Notes under the pieces: model-generated
The model's input: only the letters and a program-made list of their open reading frames with translations
What the model was told of the DNA's origin: nothing
Database searches by the model: none
Made by a program: the position numbers and the translations under genes
In this document: positions 1 to 10,900 of the stretch, in pieces
Layout: the number at the start of each line of letters is the position of its first letter
Position numbering within the stretch: the first letter of the stretch is position 1
Assembly: GCA_040285825.1 (NCBI GenBank)
Contig: JAUPSS010000001.1
Location: 1,054,001 to 1,118,000, forward strand
Reading direction: 5' to 3'
DNA length: 64,000 nucleotides
DNA from: Eukaryota sp. TZLM1-RC
Taxonomy: Eukaryota; Metamonada: BaSk clade

Positions 1-1800
1 TGGTGCTTCATCTGCTGCTCTTTCGTCTGATGTGTTTTTTTAATTCTAGTGATTCAAATTACATCTTCAATTTAGATTTTAAGAATGCTTTGGATGATAT
101 TTCTGTAATTGCTCCTATTAAAATTCTCAAACAAATAGCAACTTTTATTCAAAAGCGTTATGAAGATATTGGTCTCTCATTGAATATCTCCAAATGTTTG
201 ATTATTGGCCATGAACCAATTGATTTTTTCATTAATGGTGTCAATGTCCCCTTTATCAATTATGATCAGTCTGATTTTCGATTTTTGAATTTGTTATCTC
301 AAGAATATTGAAGAAGTCAAAAGTCAACTTTCGACACTGTTGACTCAATTTGGAAATGAATTAGAATCAATAGAAAATTTAAATATTGAGAAACATTTGA
401 AATTTTTTTTTCTAAAAATTTGATATTTTGGAAAATTTACTCATCTTTTGAGACCAACATCACCATCAATTTCTTTGGAGTTTTGTCGCATTTTCAATGA
501 ACAAAACACCAATTTTTTAGCTAAATTATTGGAAATTGATGCATCTCAGTTACAAAACCACATTTTTTGTGGTACAAATTTTGGTGGTGTTGATTTTCAT
601 AAATCAAGCTACCTTTGTAAAGCTGCCTTTATTGGAGGTGGAAAGAATTTTATTTATGAATTTGTGAATCGTTTTCCTGAAAAAATTCATCTCATTGAAA
701 ATTGTGGCAGCTCTTAGCTTATTTCATTGCAACAAGAAATTGAAACTCTTTCACCCAATATTTGGACTAAATGTTTCCCCTCTGATATTGTGGAACTTCC
801 TTCAAGAAGCTTGCTCTCCTTACCACTGACTTTTGCAAAATTGCAGAAAAAAAATCTTGAAAGTTTTAGAAAACGTGGATTATATTGTACGTCTTAGCTT
901 GGCTAAAGAAAAAAAATCCCGTTTTTGCAAACTTCATGATTGATCTTGAAGACAGTTGCTCAAGTTGTCTAATCTACCAAATTCCCAAAATTTATGGTCT
1001 TCGACTTAATGATCACCAATGGACCACTGCAATGAGAATGAGATGTTTTCTATGGCCTTGTTCTTTACCAAATGATTTAATTGGTCGCTGCAAGAGCGTT
1101 GTTACGCCTTCCCATATTTTAAACTGTAAGTATTTCATAACTTATCGCTCAATTGTTCATGACTCAGTTCGTGATCAATTATATGCCACGTGCAAAAGTT
1201 TCAATATAGAGGCATTTATTGAGACATCAGTACGTACGCTGTCTTCAGATCAAAATGATGATTCCTTTGGTAAAAGAAGGGCAGATTCAGTGGCTCCAGG
1301 GATCGATGGTGTTCTCAATGTTGTAGATGTTGTCTCAGTTGCTGTTTGCAAAAATTCTGCTGCTCGTTTAGTGTATTTCGCTGATTCGCCGTTATCTAAC
1401 GCCCAACAAAAAGACGATAAAAAATATGAAGAACCTTTGGCACAGTTAGGTAGAGTGGAACATGTGAAATATCAGTTTGTGCCGTTTTCAATTTCTCTTT
1501 CTGGCAATATTGGACATTCAGGGTTGCACTTTTTTGAAAATTTCAAAAAAGTGTTACTGAATAGGTCTGGTAAAACAATGAATTCCACTTTCTGGTTAAA
1601 TAGAATGGTTTTTTGCATTTTCAAGTCTATTCCAATAATGATTTCAAAGGCACTTTTAGCTATTGGTGTAGAATATGAACGTAATGCTGTGAGTAGGTTT
1701 AGTAATAGTGACGCTTGTTTGGAGGATATTGATTTCTAGATGGGTTTTTTATCTCAACAAATATTCCAGTTAAAAAAAGGTACCTATATTTATTGCTCAG
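1..1800 (+). mobile_element. LINE family A (subfamily A1), 5' cut by window edge: RT palm, thumb and REL-type endonuclease, degenerate
   Basis: Three open stretches in order make up the 3' part of a non-LTR retrotransposon polyprotein. Bases 3-311 carry a reverse-transcriptase palm: an ALDDI catalytic box followed by GLSLNISKC, the usual motif after the YxDD box. Bases 448-717 carry the thumb (GGVDFHK, KAAFIGGGKNF, matching the GGLG-type thumb motif). Bases 885-1739 carry the C-terminal part: a partly lost CxC...H...C knuckle, then RADSVAPGIDG...VVDVV and a later K..KY, the PD-(D/E)xK-like pattern of the restriction-like endonuclease of R2/CRE-type elements. Stops and frameshifts near 311, 430 and 717 make this copy dead. 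It ends at the stop at 1737-1739 and its AT-rich tail converges on the giant minus-strand gene. The family assignment is from motifs only; the restriction-like endonuclease class is known, this particular family I do not recognise. Confidence 0.8.
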
Positions 1801-1977
1801 TTAAAAATGTTATTGATCAATTACTCAATTTTTTTCAACTCTGTGAAATAGAACCCAAAATGAATAACTGATAAACCTACATTGCGTTGTTTAAAAAATT
1901 GAGTTTCTCTAAATTAAAACATTCCAAAAACAGAAAATTTGAATCATTACTAAAGTCACCAATAACGCACTTTTCTG

Positions 1978-4900
1978 TTACGAATAAAAGACATGAATTA
2001 CAAGCAATACAATACTGCATAGAGCACCAATGTAAGACACAACAGCGTTCTTTTGACCAGAAAAAAAAGTTGAAACAAGAAAAACAATTGTTTGGGTAAT
2101 TAATTGAATTGTAAATTCAGAGTTTAGAAGTATGATTAGTAAAAGAGCTAGCAACAATGATCTAAACCTGTCATTATCTTTGTGGTATTTATGAAGTACA
2201 TTATAACAGTACACCAATACTCCCAACAACAATAAAATTTCAATATCTAACTCGAAAACGATTAATTTAGCATAAATACCAATAAAACCAGTAAACAAGC
2301 AGAAGTGGCAGTAATAAGAGTCTTTGAATTGAAATTTGTGTCCCAAAACTTTTCTACAAAAATAATAATTGATCAAAAAACAAGAAATCAAGAGCAAAAA
2401 CCCAAATCTATTACCAAATAATGATGCACTTAAAGAAAAAGGTACAGTGATGAAGACAATATTACCATTAATAAGTACTGACAAAACCATCAAAATTCTT
2501 AAAGGACAAATGACTTGTCCCGTATACTGAGTAAGTAAGTAGATTGCGTTTTCTGATAACGAAGGCATATTGATTTGGTTCCATATTCTCTTATAAAAGT
2601 TTTTCGAAAACCTCAGGTAATATTCACTGATTATCAATAAAAAAGCAAGAACCAAATTAAAAGCAAGACCAATTATAGTAGTAAAAGTACTTGCTCCAAT
2701 ACAAACAAACCCATATCTTTTGGTCCCATCAATACACTCAGTACAATCAATTCCTTTTGTATTAAATCGACATTGGTTATTTCTACATGAATACCTATAA
2801 GGACACGAAATTGCTCCTGTTTCGAGGGTAAACTTATAACCATTTGAAACACTTACTAACTCACCATATTCACAAGTACTGAATTTTGGGCACTTAGTGC
2901 AAACTTTTCCATCATCAAACTCAGATTTTGGACAAACACATTCACTCAAATTTGAAGAACCAATTGATTGAGTAATTTTGTCTTGTGGGCAACCAATACA
3001 TTGACCTAACAAAGGATTATCCAAATAATAACCCAATGGACAAGGTTCGCACTCCCCTACAGAACCAAGAACTGTTCCTGGCTTACAATGACATTCGTTA
3101 TTTAGGTTTATTCTAGTTGGATCACAATCGTTTAAGGTAAACATAGCTGAAGTAAGTGTTGATTGGTGAGAGAATAGTATTTCGATTTCAGCTAATGGTA
3201 AACCAGTTACTTCATATTCATTAAAACTTGACACGTAGTGAGTGATCATTAAATCATGTGATAAATCAACTTCATATAAACTGAGTGATTGGGTATAATT
3301 GACCAATAAATCTTGAGTATTTAGAGTTATTTCAAGAGTAATAAGGGAACAACTACTGTAAAACAAATTTAAACGATTACATTGATTAATTTCAAAAACG
3401 TTCACTAATAATTCTTCTTTAAACTCTTGGAACAGCAAGAAATTAAGCTTTGAGTTTTGTACAATTCCAAGTGATATTGAGTGATTTCCTGGAAAAATAC
3501 TGTGAATAACAAACTGAATTGAATTGAACGACTGAATATAATAATAATTATAACTGAAACTTGTAAAATTGACTAAATTGGTTTGACCAAAATCAAAACA
3601 ATTAACAATTAGGTTGTTTGAATCTCGACATTGAAAATTTAAAATAAATGAGTTTGAAATCATAGTGACTGTATCATTTACTAAAATGATAGATTGTGGT
3701 TTTTGAGGCTCAATTAATGCACTGATCATTGACGTTGGATGATAACAATCGGGAGAAGAAAATGAATAATTAACATTAAAGGGTTTGGTGATAACTTTGC
3801 CAAGAATTGTATCATCCAGCAGTGTGGTAATTGAGTCAATAACTTCAAACATTTTCCCATCAACATTATAATAACCATTAATAGAAACAAAATCTCCTGT
3901 AGAAGTCATTCCTAAAAAATCATCAATTGGTCTCAAACACTTGCTACCTTTATATCCATGAATTTCTATTTCAAATAATAGCACATTTTTTAATATTTCA
4001 AAAGTAATTGAGTCAATATTACTAAAATCAACCTCAATACTACACATTAAAGCATCATCAAAACCATTCAAAAGTGATTCACATTTCCACACATCATTGG
4101 TGGTGTTACTAAGCCTAATTGGTGATGTTTGTGAGAAATGCCAACATGAAGAATTGGTGGTGAGAGTAATTGACATTATTTGGTAAGTTTCAGTAAATTG
4201 AATGGTAAACTCCTCTCCAGCTTTGAAACTAGAATAGCAATCACCAAGTGCAACAAGGCAACACCTAGTTTTATCGAATAAGTGAATTAATGGTTCGGTA
4301 CTGATAACCAAGTCTGTATATTGAACATGAGATACTTGATCTGCAACGAAACATTGATCTACAAAAAAGGGTTCAGAAGCTAACTCCAAACTACCAATTT
4401 CCAAGTCAAAATAGTAAATACTAACCTTGACAAATTCCTTGTAAGAAGAAATAATGACATTTTTGCAGATTAGATTTAAACCATCAATGATAACATCAAA
4501 TGATTTACCTTGAATGACACAATATATTGGTGGTTTTAGTACAGCATTAGTTTCGATGACAACATCGCCAGGTGTAAAGATTGAAGTTGTGGACTCTGAA
4601 AAGAGCTCAATGTCAAAAATTTGCAATTGTGTTGCTAACAATAGTCCAAATATATCCGAAACTAACTCAAAATCCACTATACTTACAGGGTTAGTCAAAT
4701 TCAAATGATATGGGATGAGAGTTACCTCAATTGTTTGGACATAATATTCTGCATTTTCCACACAAAAAATCAATTCATAGGCCAGATACTTATCGTCAAT
4801 AGTGAGGTAATAATCGTTGAAGTTACTAAATCCAGCTTCGATCAAAATATTCAAAGTAATATTATCAGATCTGCTACTGTAATCATTTGCCAAGATCTTA

Positions 4901-7900
4901 CATTTTGGTGGTTCAACTATTTGAAATATCAATTCTTTTGTAACGGTTGATTCGTAATAATTAACCACTAATTCAATTACACAAACTTCCACTTCAGATC
5001 CAAGTACTTCTAATTCGATTTGATTCTCTTTTGATGCATATTCAACACTGCAACTACTTAAAGAATTAATCTCAATATTTGACACAGAATAGGGAAAATT
5101 AATAGAAAAATTGTAAGATAAATTAACGGCGATAAATTCTGAGATATGATCAAGTGTAATCATCTCTGAAACAGTTCTAAAATCAAGAGTAATAATTTTT
5201 GGTTCTTTTTGTGTGATCAAAGAGTTCTTATCAGCAGAGATTTTGAAAATCTCATTACCATAGAATAATTCCAAGTATGACTCACTGAAATGAGAGTAAA
5301 TAATTAATTCTGATTGAGGGAAATATAATGGCACAATAACAAGAAAATCATCACAATTAACAGTAAATAAATCAACAACGCTACCAAAACCAGTATACTG
5401 CAAAGAATGATTACCTATTGATGTAAATCCAATTGTGAAAGTAGCAGAGGTTGGTCCTTCAATTGAAACTTCAACAACTTGACCACCAAAAATTACTGAA
5501 TTTTCCCAGAGAGTACTATCATAATGATCAAAATTTTCACCTGTCAATGTCATCAACACATCAGTTGTCTTGTATTGCCATTGAACTAATTTTGGACTTA
5601 ATGAATCAATAGTTACTGCTTCTGGTAAACTTTCAATATTCTTACAGCGAGATTTTGTACATAACCTGATATTTGCTTTGTTTCTGTTTTTGACTATATA
5701 TTTTATTAAAAAGCATCCAGGTTTTAAAACTTCATACTCAGTAATGGAGATGTCACCTTCACCAACTGGGAAATAGTCATGCAAATCAACATTATCAAAA
5801 AGTACACAAACTTTGATTATGCAGATTTGGTGTGTGATGCATATATAGTGTGTGGGTAAAACATAAAAATCAACAACTGGAACTTCAATTACATGTGTAA
5901 AATTTTTAGAAAGCTGCACAAGAAGCTGCAAACTATCAACTCCAGCTAGGTCAAAAGTGAGCTCAAATTCAGTAGGACCAGTAATCGTCCAGTTTAAAGG
6001 AACATTGCCAACAAGTTCTATATCATTACATTGGGATAGGGTATTAAAGGTTAAATCTTGATTCAAAGTCAGAGAAATTTCCTCATCAAAAGGGTTGAGT
6101 GAATTTGAACTGGTATTGTAAAGAGGAAAGATTACTGAAAATTCATAACTTTTTGATGATAAACCGTCAACTACAATTGCCAAGGAAAAAGTTGAGGAAA
6201 AGTCACAAATATTGTCTATTTGTATAACTAATTCAGTATGGTTAATAGAAATGATAGAGTAATCAAGGGTTGCATCAAAAAAATCAACATTAATTAAGTC
6301 TAAACTATTGAAAAAATTCTGTCCCTTTAAAAACAAAATATTTTGAAATGAAAAAGAATTAAGTTGAGTGAAATCCACCGTTGGTGTATCACAACAAAAG
6401 GTCAGTAATAAAATAATATTATCAAGACTTCTTTTGACTTCTACATCATGACAACCCGATCCTGGAAACACAAAAAGTCTAATAGACTCATGATTGATTG
6501 GGGAATCTGGTATAATGAAACTGATAGTACTACTTGAAATTAATAATGAATCATGACCTAAATTAGTACCATTTAATAAGAATTCTTTACCTTGAGTTGG
6601 TGTTGAAGGGATTGAAAGCTCTGGTGAACATAGTTGGAAAAATGTTTTGTGGAAAAACTGAATAATTGGTGATGAAAAATGAACTTCAAAGTAATCGAGG
6701 GAGCTGTTTGCTGCATAATTATCATTGAATGTCAATGATGTGTAATTGCTGAAGGAAAAGAGTTTTTTAAAAGCAGAATTATATTCGTCAATTAACACAA
6801 AGTCTTCAATTAATTCAGCAAAATGAAAGTTAAATTTAATTTGCCATTCTCTTGTACCAACACATTCCTTAATTGTTGCTAATTCACCAACCATAAGCTC
6901 TAAATTGAGGTATTTATCCTTGCCTGAAATGGAACTTTTCCCATCCAACACAATTGAACTAAACAATACAGAATGCTTTGTTTTCAGTTCAATGGTAGAA
7001 TTTGCGAGAGATAGCTTTGTTAGAGCTAAGTAGTCAAGAAAACTGACAAAAAAAGCTGTAGAATCCTCAAAATTTAGTTCAAAGTAAAGGATTGTATCAA
7101 CTAAACAACCAATCAAATCTGATTGAATTATAGTAAACGTTGAATTGATGGAACTAATTAAATAATTTTGTTGTTTACAAGTAAAAACATTGGGAATTCC
7201 ATCAAAAGTGTAACCAACCATTTCCAATTGGGTTAGTTCTAAATAGCTTTGATCTAAATTTAATAAATTACCACTAGTAAGGGTAAGATTGATTAAGTAA
7301 GTTTTGGTTAACTCACTGTTTGATTTCAGTGAATCAAATAATGAAAAGAGCTCACAATCAAAAACATCAAAATCAACTGAAAAGAAATCGGTATCAAAAA
7401 CTTCAATCAAAGGTGAATCAGAAGCAACTTTTTCCAAAGTAAAATTTCCAAAGACTACTTCACTAGTGTCTTGGGCTAGTAAAAACTGACCCTTTGAGTG
7501 ATCAACTATTACATTATTTAATTGAACACTAGATAAGGTAGTATTAAAGAACAAAGAGCTATGACAATTTGAAACATTGAGTGAATTAAAAACAACATCA
7601 CTAGTGAAGGCTTCCATAAAATTTAAATCAGAATTAACAACCAAGAAATCAGAAATTGAAATGCTGGAATTTGTAGTAGAGATGATTGAAGGATCCACTT
7701 TACCAAAGTCACTATCCATCGTTGAGGTGGAATCACCAGCTTTCACACTTAACCGTCCAAATTGATCATCACTCTTTACATCACCAACTATACCCTCAAA
7801 ATTGTCAAATTTCATATCAGATATTTTTAGGTTAAAATTGATGGATTCAACACTATAAGAGGATTTTGAAACTTTATCGTTACAATTTTTTACAAAATGT

Positions 7901-10900
7901 GAATGAGTAAGATCATGCTTATCTGAAATAACATTAAATTCATAATTACTGGAAGAAAAAGTAGATTGCCCTTTCGCTTGAGAAACAGGAGAACCAGTAA
8001 GGTTCCGTAAAGTTAAGCTGACAACATTAACAGTACTTGAATCAAAGGAAAAATGTTCACTTGTATCGGAATCAACTATTTCAACTTCAGAGATATTTAC
8101 ATCAGAATCTTTTGAATCAAATGTTTTTGACCTAAAGCCAGAAACCTTGGAGTTGCTTAAATCAAAGGAAGTAGTGCTTCTAAGTTTGAAAATAGGGGAG
8201 TCAATACTACAACTAACTGGATTAGGAGAGGAAGAGCTTTGGTGAATGGTTTTGAGGTTGTTGATAGTGATTTTAGAATCGAAACTATCCAATAATCCAC
8301 CATTATATCCATAAAAATGATAGGAATTCATATTTGTAACAATAGATTCAGAATTTTTGGAATAAATAAATGATTTAACACATGAATGGTATAGATTTGA
8401 ATCTGAGAGAATTAATGAAGAATTATCCTTGTTAACAATGACATTAGTAATTGGAGACTTAAGGGAAACAAAATCTGAAGCAAGAATTTCCACTTTGGAA
8501 TTATCAGAAATATCAAATACTTTACCTTCCAGTTCTGTAAACTTACTATTTGTAAACTTAATATTAGAATCAATAACCTCAACATGGCCATTATTGTTGG
8601 ACTGTTCTACCGCAAAATCTTCAAAAGTGATGGTAGAACCTGTGATTCTCAGTGAAGCAACAGAACAAGAAAGTAAATTAATACCCGTAAACTTCATATC
8701 AGAGTCTATGATTGAAAGCAAAGGAGCATTGGAAGAAGGACAGGGAAACTTCACAGTGTTGTTGGCACGTTTGACATCCCATTCAACATTATAAAACTCA
8801 TAAGGCAAAGTGCCAGATGTAAATTCACCAGGTAATACCCAGACTGTGCCTTTTCCACCCATTCTTTCCTTAATTCGGCCAAATGTTTGACACGGTCTTT
8901 CTACAGTACCACAGCATCTGTTGTCTGTGCCTATATGCTGAATATACGAAACTTTTTGTAGATCAGGAATGATTGAAGAGCTGATAGTGATTATGAATTC
9001 ATCTGAATGGTACTCATGATCAAGGAAAGTCGCACATTTGAAGTTTGTATTTGCAAAGTTAGCATGGTATGAACTATACTTCAATACAGCAAATCCGTCA
9101 TTTCTACCAATAGGCTGCATAGTGAAGGAAACATCCAAAGTTCCGCCCAAAGTAACATGTCCTGTACTATAAACTCTTGTAATTGAAGACGCATCGTAAA
9201 TATAGGCATGTAGAGTTGCAGTACTTTGAAGTACCAGATCAGCTTCTACTTCAAGTTTATCATGGGGATAGATTTCGCCATAAATGTGGGTTTTGTGCAA
9301 CAAAGACCCATATCCTGATATCCACTTGGATTGTTTAATAACAATAGTGTGATCAGAATCAATAGACGCATCATCTTCCAGTTTAACATGAGATCCAAGA
9401 TCAAATTCAGTGGCAAACAGACTGACAGCTGACAAGGTAAGGTTCTTTTGAGTAATCAATTTTAATTGTAAGTCAGTGTTTGCGTTAATATTGGCAAACC
9501 CATAAACATTTAACAAAGACCTTCTGGAACTACTACCATGGCCTGATGAAGTCACAGTGAATGGAGAAGAGACGGTGAAATCTTTTTTTGAAATTATTTG
9601 AGCAGAATCCCCAATATCCATACTAGAGGAACCGACAATGGAAAAAGGTTCAAGGAAAGTTAGTTTAGAATTAGAGTAGATGGAGAGTGAAACATCCTCT
9701 ACAAAAAATGGTTCCTCAATGGTAAGGTCATTAGCGTAAATACTACCCCCAGTCCAATGTAATTTACGCACAGTATAAGCATTATTATTACAAAAGTTCA
9801 ATCTACCACCAGTCACTGTTGCTGAGTCCAGGTGACGTGGCGAAGAAGGACACTGGAGTGAGCAAGTACCTCCAGAAACTGAAAAAAGAGTAGCAGAATT
9901 CGTATTAATTTGACCATTTGAAATAGTAGTTGTGCCAGAAGTGTGAGTAAATGTAGCACTATTTAGATTAAACGTACCAACTGACAATGAAGCAGAACCT
10001 CCACGGTTTCTAAAGGTTCTGGAACTTGGTATAGTTAAAGTATTAACATTATTAATATCAAAAGAACCAGATCGAATATCAGTATTTCGAAGGGTAAGAG
10101 TTCCATCGATATTGGAAAATTGTGCTCTACCTGAACTTCCAGAATTCAATTCAATATCTTGAACAAACATGTTATTAGTCAAAGATTGAACCTCAAAGGT
10201 TGAAGTTGATTGAATAAGTAGTTTGGCATTGAAATTGACATTATGTCCATTTATGACAAATGAACTACCTGAAACTAACGTAAAGGTACCAAAAACAGTG
10301 GAAGTGCCACGATTATCACCAAGAATTAAAACAGAATTAGTTTCATGAATAGTTTCCAAAACGTTGAAATTACCATCGATTCTCTTAATTTCCAAATGAC
10401 AATTGACCAAGTTTAAGGAATTTACTCTAAATTGCTGTGCAACTCTATCTATAAAGAAGCTGCCACCATTGCAATTGACATCACCGTCTATAATAAAATC
10501 ATCATTAATTTCTGCATAATGAATGATCTGCCCTTCACCAATATCCAAGTCATCTGAACCACCACTAGTAGGAACATCAATTTCACCATCTCCAATTAGT
10601 TGAATATGGCGAATATCAGTACTACCACCAACATCACCTACCTTAAAATTTCCACCAGCCACTAGATCATCAATGGTTAGATCGCCGTCAACTTTACCAA
10701 TATTTAGGTCGCCGTTATTTTTAACAATAATATTTTCAATGAACAAATCACCTTCTACTTCGTCAACAGTAAAATCACCGTCAACAATTAAATCATCAAT
10801 TATCAAATCTCCACCGACATCACCAATTTCAGTAGTACCATCTTCTTGATCAAACTCATCTATTTTAAGGTCTCCATCAGTTTTGAGAATACGTAAAATA

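Noticed and set aside
1887-2099. Plus-strand ORF of 70 codons
   Set aside because: Antisense to the 3' end of the giant gene; no start context or recognisable content.
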